Positions 52,824-61,986 of a DNA stretch of 64,000 nucleotides are shown in pieces (positions within the stretch are counted from its first letter, which is position 1; each line of letters begins with the position of its first letter). This DNA is from Nocardioides cremeus (lineage in GTDB: Bacteria > Actinomycetota > Actinomycetes > Propionibacteriales > Nocardioidaceae): NCBI RefSeq assembly GCF_030518195.1, contig NZ_JAULSC010000014.1:1-64000 (forward strand), given 5' to 3'. The position numbers and the translations under genes are program-made. The notes below the pieces were generated by a model, which did not search any database, was not told the origin of the DNA, and was given only the letters and a program-made list of their open reading frames with translations.

Positions 52824-53058
52824 TTGGCACTCGCCGCGCGCCCGCGGCTAGACTTCTGCGGTTGCCTCGGCGAGGGAGCCGACCGTCCGCGGTCGCTCCG
52901 TGATCGACGCGGTCGGCTGTGAGAACCTCGCGCCGCGCTGTGTCGTGATCCCGACGGGCGCGGCGCTTCGTGCGTCCGGGCCCACCCGCAGGTGACCACC
53001 CGACCTTGCGAGGGTCCTGCCGGGACCCCGCACCGCTGTAGCGCACGAGGAGACACAC
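52824..53058 (+). promoter_or_regulatory. promoter and structured 200-nt leader of rplY
   Basis: TTGGCA (52824-52829), 19-bp spacer, TAGACT (52849-52854) predict a start near 52861 and a leader of about 198 nt. Three hairpins are seen: GGAGC(C)GACCG-TCCG-CGGTCGCTCC (52875-52899), GCGCCGCG/CGCGGCGC (52930-52937, 52959-52966) with inner GTCG/CGAC, and GGGTCC-TGCCG-GGACCC (53012-53028). CGAGGAG precedes the ATG. The long folded leader suggests autoregulation by L25 or another control. Confidence 0.55.
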
Positions 53059-53736
53059 ATGGCTGCCGAGAAGATCGCCGCTGAGGCCCGCACCGAGTTC
53101 GGCAAGGGCGCCGCGCGCCGGATCCGCCGCGAGGACAAGGTGCCGGCCGTCATCTACGGGCACGGCAACGACCCGACCCACATCACGCTCCCGGGCCACG
53201 AGATCATGCTCGCGCTCAAGCACGGCGGCGCCAACGCCCTGCTCGACATCGACGTCGACGGCGAGAGCCACCTCGCGCTGACCAAGCAGGTCCAGGTCGA
53301 CCCGATCAAGCGCTTCATCGAGCACGTCGACTTCGTGGCCGTGCGCCGCGGCGAGAAGGTCACCGTCGACATCCCCGTGCACGTGGTGGGCGAGGCCGTC
53401 GCCGAGACCCTCGTGGTCCTCGAGAACTCGGTCGTCTCGGTCGAGGCCGAGGCCACCCACATCCCCGAGTTCGTCGAGGTCGACGTCGAGGGCGCCGAGG
53501 TCGGCACCCAGGTGCACGCCTCCGACCTGAAGCTGCCCAAGGGCACCGAGCTGCTCACCGACGGCGACATCCTGGTCGTCAACGTGACCCAGCAGCAGAG
53601 CCAGGCGTCGCTCGACGCCGAGCTCGAGGAGCTCGAGGCCGAGGCCGGCATCGAGCACGAGGAGTCGGGCGACGAGGAGACCACCGAGGGTGGCGACGAG
53701 TCCGGCGACGCCGAGGCCGGCGACTCGCAGGAGTGA
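53059..53736 (+). CDS. rplY: 50S ribosomal protein L25 / general stress protein Ctc
   Basis: A 225-residue CTC-type L25: an N-terminal L25 domain (1-95, with EFGKGAARRIRREDKVPAVIYG) that binds 5S rRNA, a TL5-like beta domain to about 185, and an acidic tail (EELEAEAGIEHEESGDEE...). It is a ribosomal subunit also linked to stress in Gram-positives. Followed by pth after 24 bases, the usual actinobacterial pair. Confidence 0.96.
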   Translation: MAAEKIAAEARTEFGKGAARRIRREDKVPAVIYGHGNDPTHITLPGHEIMLALKHGGANALLDIDVDGESHLALTKQVQVDPIKRFIEHVDFVAVRRGEKVTVDIPVHVVGEAVAETLVVLENSVVSVEAEATHIPEFVEVDVEGAEVGTQVHASDLKLPKGTELLTDGDILVVNVTQQQSQASLDAELEELEAEAGIEHEESGDEETTEGGDESGDAEAGDSQE

Positions 53737-53760
53737 TCGCGACGGGCCCGGGGGAGCACC

Positions 53761-54378
53761 ATGACCGACGAGCGTGAGACCGGCGGCGCGAGCAGCGCCG
53801 TCTGGCTCGTCGTCGGCCTGGGCAACCCGGGCCCGACGTACGCCGGGCACCGGCACAACATCGGCTACCTCGTGGCCGACGAGCTGGCGTCCCGGCTCGG
53901 CTCGGGCTTCCGGGCCCACAAGTCCGGGCGCGCCGACGTCGTCGAGGGACGGCTCGGCGCGCCCGGCACCGGCGGCCCCCGGGTGGTGCTGGCGCGGCCC
54001 CGCTCGTACATGAACGAGCTCGGCGGCCCGGTCAAGGCCCTGGCCACCTTCTACAAGGTGCCGCCCGAGCGCGTCGTGGCGATCCACGACGAGCTCGACA
54101 TCGCCTTCGACACCCTGCGCGTCAAGCTGGGCGGCGGCGACAACGGCCACAACGGCCTGAAGTCGATGCGCTCCTCGCTGGGCACCGGCGACTTCCACCG
54201 GGTGCGGGTCGGCATCGGCCGCCCCCCGGGTCGCCAGGACGTCGCCGACTTCGTGCTGTCCAACTACTCCTCGGCCGAGCGCAAGGTGCTGCCCTTCGTG
54301 GTCGACACCGCCGCCGACGCCGTGGAGTGCCTGGTCGGCGAGGGCCTGGAGAAGACCCAGCAGCGCTTCAACTCCTGA
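53761..54378 (+). CDS. pth: peptidyl-tRNA hydrolase
   Basis: A 205-residue Pth, which frees tRNA from drop-off peptidyl-tRNA. The catalytic His32 is in [10 protein letters not shown], Asn in SYMNELG near 85, and [27 protein letters not shown] matches the family signature. GGGGGAGC precedes the ATG at 53761. It forms an operon with rplY. Confidence 0.97.
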   Translation: MTDERETGGASSAVWLVVGLGNPGPTYAGHRHNIGYLVADELASRLGSGFRAHKSGRADVVEGRLGAPGTGGPRVVLARPRSYMNELGGPVKALATFYKVPPERVVAIHDELDIAFDTLRVKLGGGDNGHNGLKSMRSSLGTGDFHRVRVGIGRPPGRQDVADFVLSNYSSAERKVLPFVVDTAADAVECLVGEGLEKTQQRFNS

Positions 54379-54397
54379 TCGCGGCTACCCTCTGCTG

Positions 54398-55171
54398 GTG
54401 ACTTTCGAGCCCGGAACCCCGCCCCCCGCCGCTGACGACCACGTGCTGGCCACCTGGCTGGCCGAGGCCGCCGGCCGCCGCCTGCTCGAGGTGCGTGCCG
54501 AGGGCCTGGAGGGCAAGGAGCTCAAGGACGCCGGCGACGCCGCCGCCCACGAGCTGCTGATGGACCTGCTGGCCCAGCACCGCCCCGACGACGCCGTGCT
54601 CTCCGAGGAGGGCAAGGACGACAAGGCGCGCCTGTCGGCCGACCGGGTCTGGATCATCGACCCGCTCGACGGCACCCGTGAGTTCTCCGAGCCGCCGCGC
54701 GACGACTGGGCCGTGCACGTCGCGCTGTGGCAGGGCGGCGCCCTGGTCGCCGGCGCCGTCGCGCAGCCCGAGCTCGGCGAGACCTTCAACACCGGGCAGG
54801 CCCCGGTCGTGCCGCCCCGCACCTCCGAGAAGCCGCGGATCGCGGTCTCGCGCAGCCGCCCGCCGGCCTTCGTGCAGGCGCTGGCCGAGGAGATCGACGC
54901 CGAGCTGGTGCCGATGGGCTCGGCCGGGGTGAAGATGATGTCGGTGGTGCGCGACGTCGCCGACGCCTACGTGCACGCCGGCGGGCAGTACGAGTGGGAC
55001 TCCGCCGCCCCCGTGGCCGTGGCCCGCGCCGCCGGCCTGTTCACCTCGCGCGTCGACGGCAGCGAGCTGGTCTACAACCAGGACGACGTCTACCTGCCCG
55101 ACCTCGTGGTCTGCCGCCCCGAGCTCAGCGAGCAGATCCTGGCCTTCATCGCCGCCCACGGCACCGAGTGA
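54398..55171 (+). CDS. inositol monophosphatase-family phosphatase, CysQ-like
   Basis: A 257-residue Mg-dependent phosphatase of the FIG superfamily. Metal motifs are SEEG (about 69), DPLDGTREF (88-96) and WDSAAPVAVARAAG near 205. Closest by pattern to 3'(2'),5'-bisphosphate nucleotidase (CysQ), which removes pAp made during sulfate assimilation; inositol phosphatase activity is the alternative. GTG at 54398 follows TACCCT (54386-54391) by six bases (leaderless pattern). Confidence 0.88.
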   Translation: MTFEPGTPPPAADDHVLATWLAEAAGRRLLEVRAEGLEGKELKDAGDAAAHELLMDLLAQHRPDDAVLSEEGKDDKARLSADRVWIIDPLDGTREFSEPPRDDWAVHVALWQGGALVAGAVAQPELGETFNTGQAPVVPPRTSEKPRIAVSRSRPPAFVQALAEEIDAELVPMGSAGVKMMSVVRDVADAYVHAGGQYEWDSAAPVAVARAAGLFTSRVDGSELVYNQDDVYLPDLVVCRPELSEQILAFIAAHGTE

Positions 55172-55181
55172 GCCGCCGGCC

Positions 55182-55805
55182 GTGACCGTCGAGCACGTGC
55201 TGCTGGACGCCGACGGCGTCCTGCAGCGCAGCGCCCCCGACCCCGTAGGGCTGCTCAGCGCCTGGGCCGGGGAGCGTGCCGAGGAGCTCGCGCACGCCCT
55301 GTGGCGCGCCGAGCGGGGTCCGCTGCGGGGCGAGGGCGACTTCGTCGAGGCCCTCGAGCGCATCGTGCCGGCGTACGCCGACGTGGCGCCGGGCGAGCTC
55401 TACGACGCGCTGTGGCGCGACATCGCCGTCTCCGAGGAGTCGCTGGCGCTGGCCGGGCGGCTGCGCGAGGCTGGTCTGGGGGTGCACCTCGGCACCAACC
55501 AGCACCGCCAGCGGGCCGAGCTGATGCGCACCGAGCTGGGCTACGACGAGCACTTCGACGTCTCCTGCTACTCGTGGGAGCTGGGCACCAAGAAGCCCGA
55601 GCCGGCGTACTTCGAGATCGCTGTCGAGCGGATCGGGGCGGCCCCCGCGCAGGTGCTCTTCGTCGACGACGTGGCCGCCAATGTCGAGGCCGCGCGTGCG
55701 GTCGGGCTGCACGCCGTGCACTGGCACCTCGACGAGGGGCACGACGTGCTGCTCGAGGCCCTGGCCGGCCACGGCCTCCCGCTCGGCGAGGCGGGCGCCG
55801 CGTGA
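55182..55805 (+). CDS. HAD-family hydrolase
   Basis: A 207-residue HAD subfamily IA phosphatase. The nucleophile is Asp9 and acid/base Asp11 in LLDADGV; GTN (motif II, Thr), KKPEPAYFE (motif III, Lys about 131) and VLFVDDVAANVEAA (motif IV) are present. The alpha-helical cap lies at about 20-80. The substrate is a small phosphate ester, unknown. It starts ten bases after the CysQ-like gene and overlaps the next gene as GTGA, so it belongs to an operon. Confidence 0.88.
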   Translation: MTVEHVLLDADGVLQRSAPDPVGLLSAWAGERAEELAHALWRAERGPLRGEGDFVEALERIVPAYADVAPGELYDALWRDIAVSEESLALAGRLREAGLGVHLGTNQHRQRAELMRTELGYDEHFDVSCYSWELGTKKPEPAYFEIAVERIGAAPAQVLFVDDVAANVEAARAVGLHAVHWHLDEGHDVLLEALAGHGLPLGEAGAA

Positions 55806-56557
55806 TCTCCGGCCCCCGCTCGATCGTGCTCTTCTCCTGCCTGCTGCTGGCGCTGTCGGGCGCCGCCTTCGCGCTGTCGCGGCTCTACACCCCCGAGCGC
55901 ACCGTCGACCTGACCCCGCCGGCGGCGTACGTCGGCGCCCCGGTGCCCCCGCAGGCCGACCCCGGCACCGCGGTGCGCCGCACCCAGCTCGTCGACGAGG
56001 ACTGGCTGCGCCGCACCAGCCGGGCCACCGGCATCCCGTCGCCCGCGCTGCGGGCCTACGCCGACGCCCAGCTCTCGGGAGTCGGTGGGTGCGAGGTCGG
56101 ATGGACCACCCTGGCCGGCATCGGCTGGATCGAGTCGCAGCACGGCACCCTGGGCGGGCGCACCATCGACGCCGAGGGCCGCTCCTCGTCGGCGATCCTG
56201 GGCCCGGCCCTCGACGGCTCCGGTGACTTCGCCGCCATCCGCTCCACGGCCGCCTCCCGCGCCTGGCACGGCGACGCGACCTGGGAGCACGCCGTGGGTC
56301 CGATGCAGTTCCTGCGCTCGTCGTGGGAGCCGTGGGCCGCCGACGGCGACCGCGACGGCACCATCGACCCGCACGACCTCGACGACGCCGCCGCGACCGC
56401 GGCGCGCTACCTGTGCGCCGGCGGGCGCGACCTGGCCCGGGGCGACGGCTGGGCCAGCGCGGTGCTGTCCTACAACCACTCCGACGAGTACGTCGCGGCC
56501 GTGCACGCCGCCGCCAGCGCCTACGCCGAGCGGGCCGCCGGGCGCCGCGCGGGCTGA
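55802..56557 (+). CDS. membrane-anchored lytic transglycosylase-like protein
   Basis: A 251-residue protein with an N-terminal signal anchor (residues 5-25) and an SLT-type domain related to MltB/SLT_2: the catalytic Glu is in GIGWIESQHGTLGG (about 108), with AVGPMQFLRSSWEPWA and a C-terminal SYNHSDEYV. It would cleave peptidoglycan glycan strands outside the membrane. GTG overlaps the HAD stop (GTGA). Confidence 0.87.
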   Translation: MISGPRSIVLFSCLLLALSGAAFALSRLYTPERTVDLTPPAAYVGAPVPPQADPGTAVRRTQLVDEDWLRRTSRATGIPSPALRAYADAQLSGVGGCEVGWTTLAGIGWIESQHGTLGGRTIDAEGRSSSAILGPALDGSGDFAAIRSTAASRAWHGDATWEHAVGPMQFLRSSWEPWAADGDRDGTIDPHDLDDAAATAARYLCAGGRDLARGDGWASAVLSYNHSDEYVAAVHAAASAYAERAAGRRAG

Positions 56558-56577
56558 CCCGGGCTAGCCTGCCGCTC

Positions 56578-57216
56578 ATGCTGCTGACCTTCGACACTGC
56601 GACGCCGCGGGTGGCCGTGGCCCTGCACGACGGCTCCGACGTGGTCGCCGAGCTCGAGGCCGAGCGGGCGATGAAGCACGGCGAGCAGCTCGCCCCGCTC
56701 GTCGACGCCGTGATGCGCCAGGTGGGGGTGGTCCGCCAGGACCTCACCGCCATCGGTGTGGGGGTCGGCCCGGGGCCGTTCACGGGCCTGCGGGTCGGGC
56801 TGGTGACCGCGCGCACCCTGGCCTTTGTGCTCGAGATCCCGGTCTACGGCGTCTGCACCCTCGACGTGCTGGCGGTCGAGGCCGTCGACACCGGCGCCGT
56901 CGACCGCGACTTCGTGGTCGCCACCGACGCGCGCCGCAAGGAGGTCTACCTCGCGTCGTACGACGCCGACGGCACGCGGCTCGACGGTCCGGTGGTCGAC
57001 AAGCCCGCCGAGCTGGCCACCGACCTGCCCGTGGTGGGGGAGGGCGCCCTGCTCTACCCCGAGGCGTTCCCGCTCGCGGTCGGGCCGCAGCGGCCCAGCG
57101 CCGGCTGGCTGGCGCGGGTGGTGGCGCAGGAGCGCGCCGAGCTGCTCGACCCCGAGCCGATGTACCTGCGCCGCCCCGACGCGGAGGTCACGCGCAGCCG
57201 CAAGACGGTCTCGTGA
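56578..57216 (+). CDS. tsaB: tRNA t6A biosynthesis protein TsaB
   Basis: A 212-residue ASKHA-fold partner of TsaD in making N6-threonylcarbamoyladenosine at position 37 of ANN-decoding tRNAs. LTFDTATPRVAVAL starts the fold, and GVGPGPFTGLRVGLVTAR is the family signature. ATG at 56578 follows TAGCCT (56565-56570) by seven bases (leaderless pattern). rimI overlaps its stop (GTGA). The usual upstream tsaE gene is not in the window. Confidence 0.94.
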   Translation: MLLTFDTATPRVAVALHDGSDVVAELEAERAMKHGEQLAPLVDAVMRQVGVVRQDLTAIGVGVGPGPFTGLRVGLVTARTLAFVLEIPVYGVCTLDVLAVEAVDTGAVDRDFVVATDARRKEVYLASYDADGTRLDGPVVDKPAELATDLPVVGEGALLYPEAFPLAVGPQRPSAGWLARVVAQERAELLDPEPMYLRRPDAEVTRSRKTVS

Positions 57217-57686
57217 CCGTCCGCGAGGCGCGCCCCGACGACCTGGTGGCGCTCGTCTCGCTCGAGCACGACAACCTCGGCGCCGACGCCTGGCCGCCGG
57301 GGCTGTTGCAGGAGGGCGTCGAGGGCCGGGTGCCCTACGCGACCTACCTGGTCGCGGAGGTGGAGACCCCGACGGGTCCGGTGGTCGCCGGGCACGCCGT
57401 GCTCAGCGTGGTCGGCGACATCGCCGAGCTGCAGCGCATCTCCGTCGACGCCGAGCAGCGTCGCGCCGGCCTGGCCACCGCGCTGCTCGACACCGTCGTG
57501 GCCGCGGCCCGGGCCGGGGGCGCCGACCGGCTGCTGCTCGAGGTGCGCGAGGACAACGCCGGGGCGCTGTCCTTCTACGCCGCGCGCGGCTTCGTCGAGG
57601 TCGACCGACGCCGGCGCTACTACCGCGACGGGGCCACCGCCGTGGTGCTGCGCCGCGGTCTCGGCCCGGCCTGCGGCGGCTCCTAG
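57213..57686 (+). CDS. rimI: ribosomal-protein-alanine N-acetyltransferase RimI-like
   Basis: A 157-residue GNAT protein. The acetyl-CoA loop is ISVDAEQRRAGLATALLD, and LEVREDNAGALSFYAARGF is the RimI signature. It acetylates protein N-termini (S18 in E. coli). Located between tsaB and tsaD as in other actinobacteria, coupled to tsaB by GTGA. The stop overlaps that of the convergent GNAT gene (CTAG). Confidence 0.92.
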   Translation: MTVREARPDDLVALVSLEHDNLGADAWPPGLLQEGVEGRVPYATYLVAEVETPTGPVVAGHAVLSVVGDIAELQRISVDAEQRRAGLATALLDTVVAAARAGGADRLLLEVREDNAGALSFYAARGFVEVDRRRRYYRDGATAVVLRRGLGPACGGS

Positions 57687-58408
57687 GAGAGCACGGCCGA
57701 GCGGAACGTGTGGACGGTGCGGTAGCCGAGCCGCTCGTAGAGGCGGATCGCGGGTGCGTTGTCGGTGTAGACGCCGAGGCTGGCGGTGCCCGAGGCGCCG
57801 GCGAGCGCGCGCCGCGTCAGGGCGGTCGAGACCAGGCGGCCCAGGCCGCGCCGCTCCTCGGTGGGCAGCACCGTGATCCCGCGCAGCTGGCCGGTGCCGT
57901 CGTGCTGGCGGTTCAGCGCGCCGGCGGCGACCAGCCGGTCGCCCTCGACGACGCCGAGCCAGGCCTCGACGCCGGGGCTGTCGGGGCGCGCGAACGAGCC
58001 GGGGTTGCCCGTGTCGAGCAGGGCGACCAGGTCGTCGCGACGCCCGACCTCCACGACCTGCGGGGTCGGCTCGGTGGGCTGCTCGCGGGTCAGCATCCAG
58101 TCCCAGCGGGTCGCCGCGTCGTGCTCCCAGCCCGCCGGCAGGGCGTCGTACGCCGCCGCCTCGACGGTGATCCGCCACGGGCGCGGGTGCCGCGCGGCGA
58201 CGTCGGCCATCAACGGCGCGAGGGCCTCGGCGGGCCCCAGGCAGACCATCTGCGGGCCGGGGGCCGGGCCGGTCCAGCGTGGGTGGTTCTCGACCACGGC
58301 CGCGGCCCCCGCCACCCAGGCGCGCGGGGCCAGGGCCGGGTCGACCTGGTGCCGCACGAAGCGGTGCTGCGAGGTGGTGACCAGCTGCTCGACCGAGATC
58401 TCCTGCAC
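57683..58408 (-). CDS. GNAT-family N-acetyltransferase inserted between rimI and tsaD
   Basis: A 241-residue protein. The C-terminal GNAT domain (about 130-241) has [25 protein letters not shown] and [22 protein letters not shown]; the N-terminal half is unassigned. Unusually for GNATs near tsa genes it lies in reverse orientation, separating rimI from tsaD. CATGAT (58420-58415) is six bases before the GTG (leaderless pattern). Acceptor unknown. Confidence 0.86.
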   Translation of the reverse strand: MQEISVEQLVTTSQHRFVRHQVDPALAPRAWVAGAAAVVENHPRWTGPAPGPQMVCLGPAEALAPLMADVAARHPRPWRITVEAAAYDALPAGWEHDAATRWDWMLTREQPTEPTPQVVEVGRRDDLVALLDTGNPGSFARPDSPGVEAWLGVVEGDRLVAAGALNRQHDGTGQLRGITVLPTEERRGLGRLVSTALTRRALAGASGTASLGVYTDNAPAIRLYERLGYRTVHTFRSAVLS

Positions 58409-58481
58409 GGCCAGATCATGCCCGGGGCCCGGTGACGATCTGGGCGCGGGGCCGGTGGGCTCGCGTGCGACGATGAGCCGC

Positions 58482-59528
58482 GTGAGCGAACCGCTGGTGC
58501 TGGGGATCGAGACGTCCTGCGACGAGACCGGGGTCGGGATCGTGCGCGGCCACACGCTGCTGGCCGACGCGGTCGCGAGCAGCGTCGACGAGCACGCCCG
58601 CTTCGGCGGCGTGGTGCCCGAGGTGGCCAGCCGGGCGCACCTCGAGGCGATGGTGCCCACGATCGAGCGGGCCTGCGAGACGGCGGGCATCTCGCTGCAC
58701 GACGTCGACGCGATCGCGGTGACCAACGGGCCCGGCCTGGCCGGTGCGCTGCTCGTCGGGGTCGCCTCCGCCAAGGCGCTCGCGCTGGGCCTGGGCAAGC
58801 CGCTCTACGGCGTCAACCACCTGGCCTCCCACGTGGCCGTCGACCAGCTCGAGCACGGCCCGCTGCCCGAGCCCTGCCTGGCGATGCTGGTCAGCGGCGG
58901 GCACTCCAGCCTGCTGCGCGTCGAGGACGTGACCGTCGGGGTCGACCCGATGGGCGAGACCATCGACGACGCGGCGGGCGAGGCCTTCGACAAGGTGGCC
59001 CGGCTGCTCGGGCTGCCGTTCCCCGGCGGGCCGCACATCGACCGGATGGCACGCGAGGGCGACAGCGTGGCCATCGACTTCCCGCGCGGGCTGACGGCGC
59101 GCCGCGACCTCGAGCGGCACCGCTTCGACTTCTCCTTCTCGGGCCTCAAGACGGCCGTGGCCCGGTGGGTCGAGGCCCGCGAGCGGGCCGGTGAGCCGGT
59201 GCCGGTCGCCGACGTGGCGGCCTCGTTCCAGGAGGCGGTCTGCGACGTGCTGGTGCGCAAGGCGCTCGACGCCGCCTCCAGCGAGGGCATCGACCACCTG
59301 CTCATCGGCGGCGGGGTCGCGGCCAACTCGCGGCTGCGCCACCTCGCCGAGGAGCGCGCCGAGCGCCTCGGCATCCGGGTGCGGGTGCCCCGCCCGGGCC
59401 TGTGCACCGACAACGGCGCGATGGTGGCGGCGCTGGGCGCCGAGATGGTCGCCCGTGGGCGCACGCCGTCGTCGCTCGACCTGCCGGCCGACTCCAGCCT
59501 GCCGGTCTCCTCGGTGCTCGCCGGCTGA
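58482..59528 (+). CDS. tsaD: tRNA N6-adenosine threonylcarbamoyltransferase TsaD
   Basis: A 348-residue Kae1/Qri7-family enzyme that transfers threonylcarbamoyl to A37 of tRNA. Iron-binding His113 and His117 are in VNHLASH, and [10 protein letters not shown] opens the ASKHA fold; SGGHSSLL and [11 protein letters not shown] follow. GTG at 58482 follows GACGAT (58469-58474) by seven bases (leaderless pattern); an ATG at 58473 would lie inside that box. It works with TsaB and TsaE. Confidence 0.97.
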   Translation: MSEPLVLGIETSCDETGVGIVRGHTLLADAVASSVDEHARFGGVVPEVASRAHLEAMVPTIERACETAGISLHDVDAIAVTNGPGLAGALLVGVASAKALALGLGKPLYGVNHLASHVAVDQLEHGPLPEPCLAMLVSGGHSSLLRVEDVTVGVDPMGETIDDAAGEAFDKVARLLGLPFPGGPHIDRMAREGDSVAIDFPRGLTARRDLERHRFDFSFSGLKTAVARWVEARERAGEPVPVADVAASFQEAVCDVLVRKALDAASSEGIDHLLIGGGVAANSRLRHLAEERAERLGIRVRVPRPGLCTDNGAMVAALGAEMVARGRTPSSLDLPADSSLPVSSVLAG

Positions 59529-59541
59529 GCAGGAGCCTGGG

Positions 59542-60804
59542 TCAGTCGAGGACCGGGGCGTGACCCTCGTCGTCGGTCCAGTCGTCCTCGGTGGCGTAGA
59601 AGGCCTGGTCGGGCCGGTCCTGGTCGCGACCGCGTTGGCGGCCTCGCCCGGCGGCGCTGCCCACGCCACCGGCCGCGGCAGCACGTGAGCCGGCCGGACC
59701 GGCGGAGCCACGAGTGCCCGCAGCGGCCCCGCGCGCGCCGGTGGCGGGGGTGGCTGCAGTGGTCGTCGTGCTGCGCCCCAGCGTCGCTCCTCCCGAGGTC
59801 CGTCCCGCGCCGATGGCCCGGGCCGCGGCGGGGCGTGCGGCCGTGGACCCGGCGGCCGCCCCGCCCACCGGCGTGACGGAGGCTCCTGCGGCCAGGCGCC
59901 CGCCCAGGAGCGCCGCACCACCCATCACGGCGCTGCCGGCGATGCCGCCGCCGATGCCCGCGGTCAGCCCGCCGGCGCCACCGATGCCGCTGGTCCCGCT
60001 GGTCCCGGTCGAGCCGGGGTCCGTGGGTTGCTCGAACGGGTTGTCCCCGCCGTCGGACGTGGCGGTGCCGGTGCCCTCCGGGTCGCCCGGGCCGGTGTCC
60101 CCGACGAGGGTGCCGCCGGCCGATGCCTGCTGGGTGCCGTACGGATAGGTGTGCGCGCTGCCGACGGGCTGGCCCCAGCCGGCGCTGCCGCCGGTCGTCG
60201 CGGCCCCGGTCGCGCCGGGTCCGCCGCCGGCGCCCCCGGACGAGCCGGCGGCGCCACGCATGACCCGCTCGTCGGGCTCGCCGTGGATGCGCCGCATCAC
60301 CTCGGCGGCCTCGGTGTAGGTGGTGTCGACCTCGTCCGCGCGCTGCTTGGCACGCATCTCGCGGTCCGCCATCGCGGACTGGTAGGAACCCATCTGCCGG
60401 CTGTAGCTCTGCTCGGCACGGATCGTGTCGGGGGAGTCCGGGACGCCGGGCGTCCTCTCCGGTGCCTGGGGCTCGCTCGGGGCGGAGGCCGCCAGTGCGC
60501 GCTGCTCGGCGGCGGCGGCGCTCAGCGAGGCGTTCGCCCGGTCGAGGGCGTCGGAGGCGTCGCGCATCTGCTTGCTGCGCGTGCGCGCCTTCTCGGCGAC
60601 CCGCTCGAAGGCGGTGACGGCGGCCGCGCTGACCTCGGAGCCCTCGCCGAAGCCGTTGCGGACGTCGTCCAGCGCCTCGAGCAGCACCTGCCCGACCCGC
60701 TCGAGCTTCGTGCTGCCCTCGCGCCACCGGAACCCGGAGGTGGAGATGTCGGCGAGGTTCGCCCCGGCCACGGTGCGGTGGAGGCGCTGCTCCTGCTCAC
60801 CCAT
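59542..60804 (-). CDS. helical, glycine/alanine-rich protein (type VII secretion-like)
   Basis: A 420-residue protein. The first 190 residues are helical with coiled-coil character (FERVAEKARTRSKQMRDASDALDRANASLSAA), then a long Gly/Ala/Thr/Ser-rich region (about 195-390) and an acidic end (EDDWTDDEGHAPVLD). This build resembles PPE/WXG-associated substrates of ESX (type VII) systems in actinobacteria and their acidic C-termini. No ESX ATPase is in the window, so the assignment is tentative. ATG shares a base with the upstream stop (TGATG). Confidence 0.62.
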   Translation of the reverse strand: MGEQEQRLHRTVAGANLADISTSGFRWREGSTKLERVGQVLLEALDDVRNGFGEGSEVSAAAVTAFERVAEKARTRSKQMRDASDALDRANASLSAAAAEQRALAASAPSEPQAPERTPGVPDSPDTIRAEQSYSRQMGSYQSAMADREMRAKQRADEVDTTYTEAAEVMRRIHGEPDERVMRGAAGSSGGAGGGPGATGAATTGGSAGWGQPVGSAHTYPYGTQQASAGGTLVGDTGPGDPEGTGTATSDGGDNPFEQPTDPGSTGTSGTSGIGGAGGLTAGIGGGIAGSAVMGGAALLGGRLAAGASVTPVGGAAAGSTAARPAAARAIGAGRTSGGATLGRSTTTTAATPATGARGAAAGTRGSAGPAGSRAAAAGGVGSAAGRGRQRGRDQDRPDQAFYATEDDWTDDEGHAPVLD

Positions 60805-61226
60805 CAGGCCTGTGCTCGCTGCTCGTTGCGGGCCCGGTCGTAGGCGGCGTCGCCCTCGGAGCTCACCCAGGCGTCGTTCATCATCTCCACCGCCCGCTGT
60901 GCACGGACCAGCTCCTCGGCGGTCGCGTCGTCGGCGTCGCGGATCATCCCCGCGGCCTGCCGGACCCCGGTCGCGAACGCCGTCAGGTCGGCGATGATGC
61001 CGTGCACGGTCTCGGCCATCACCTGTTGGGCGCGGTCGTGGTGCAGCCCCAGCTCGTCGGCGCGGTCGCCGCGTCCCAGGGAGGGGAGCGCGATCGGCGC
61101 GCCGCTGGCGAAGCGCTCGCCCCAGCTCTCGGCGGTGCAGTCCTCGAGAGCCGCGATGACGCGGTCGATGGTGTGCTGCTCGACCTCGATGGACGACAGT
61201 GCTGCGGAGAGCCCTGCGACCAGCAT
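60804..61226 (-). CDS. small helical protein coupled to the T7SS-like gene
   Basis: A 140-residue, mostly helical protein (IEVEQHTIDRVIAALEDC; AEELVRAQRAVEMMNDAW) without signal peptide. Size, helical hairpin character and pairing with a larger Gly/Ala-rich partner resemble WXG100-type ESX pairs, although a clean WxG turn is not found. ATG at 61226 follows GGAGG by eight bases. Translationally coupled to the next gene (TGATG). Tentative. Confidence 0.6.
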   Translation of the reverse strand: MLVAGLSAALSSIEVEQHTIDRVIAALEDCTAESWGERFASGAPIALPSLGRGDRADELGLHHDRAQQVMAETVHGIIADLTAFATGVRQAAGMIRDADDATAEELVRAQRAVEMMNDAWVSSEGDAAYDRARNEQRAQA

Positions 61227-61356
61227 CTGTGACGCCTCCGTGGGGTGATGGACGAGACAGGCGTTGGATACCCGCGGGCGTGAAAGGTCAAACCCGGCTG
61301 GGTGGGGCCTGGCGGTACCGTCTGACGACCTCGTCACCCGTCGACTCGGAGCCCTC

Positions 61357-61983
61357 GTGATCAAGCCTGCCTCCCCGACCCCCCTCGTGGCCCTGCTGCT
61401 GGGCGCGACCCTGGCGCTCGGCTCGTCGGCCTGCGGCTCCGGCGAGGGGCCGGAGGCGGCCCCCGCGTCCTCGTCCGGTGCACCCGTGTCCCCGAGCGAG
61501 TCGGAGGCCTCGCCCAGCGCCGCGCCCGAGACCGGAGCCGAACCCGAGGCGGAGCCCGCTACCGGGCCCCGGGTGCGGCTGCCGGTGCTGCAGGTCCGGC
61601 TGCCGGACGACACCTGGACCCCGTCGCCGGTGCAGGGCGGCTTCGGTGGAGGGTTCACCGAGGACGGCACCGGCCAGCTGTTCGTCAACCAGTTCCCGAC
61701 GGTCTCGAGCAACCCCAGCCTCGACCAGCTCGCGGAGATCCGGCTGGAGCAGCTCCGGCGCGACGAGTCCTTCCCCGTGGCGATCGGCGACGAGGTCACG
61801 GTGGACGGCATCGGCGGGGTCAGCCTCGAGGGCAGCGGGGGCGGCACCCACGTCTTCGTCCTCGAGACGCTGGTCCTGCAGCCCGAACCGCTGGCGGTGG
61901 CGGTCGAGATCCGCACCCGGGGAGGCCAGGCGCTGCACCGCGAGCGCGTCGAGTCGGTGCTGGCCTCCTGGCAGTGGCGCTGA
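61357..61983 (+). CDS. hypothetical lipoprotein
   Basis: A 208-residue lipoprotein (lipobox LGSSAC, Cys26) with a Pro/Ala/Glu-rich linker (about 27-70) and a compact domain that starts RLPVLQVRLPDDTWTPSPVQGGFGGGF and continues with TVDGIGGVSLEGSGGGTHVFVLETLVLQPEPLAVAVEIR. No family is recognised. GTG at 61357 has GGAG five bases upstream; TACCGT at 61314-61319 may be the -10. Divergent from the T7SS-like pair. Confidence 0.75.
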   Translation: MIKPASPTPLVALLLGATLALGSSACGSGEGPEAAPASSSGAPVSPSESEASPSAAPETGAEPEAEPATGPRVRLPVLQVRLPDDTWTPSPVQGGFGGGFTEDGTGQLFVNQFPTVSSNPSLDQLAEIRLEQLRRDESFPVAIGDEVTVDGIGGVSLEGSGGGTHVFVLETLVLQPEPLAVAVEIRTRGGQALHRERVESVLASWQWR

Positions 61984-61986
61984 GCG

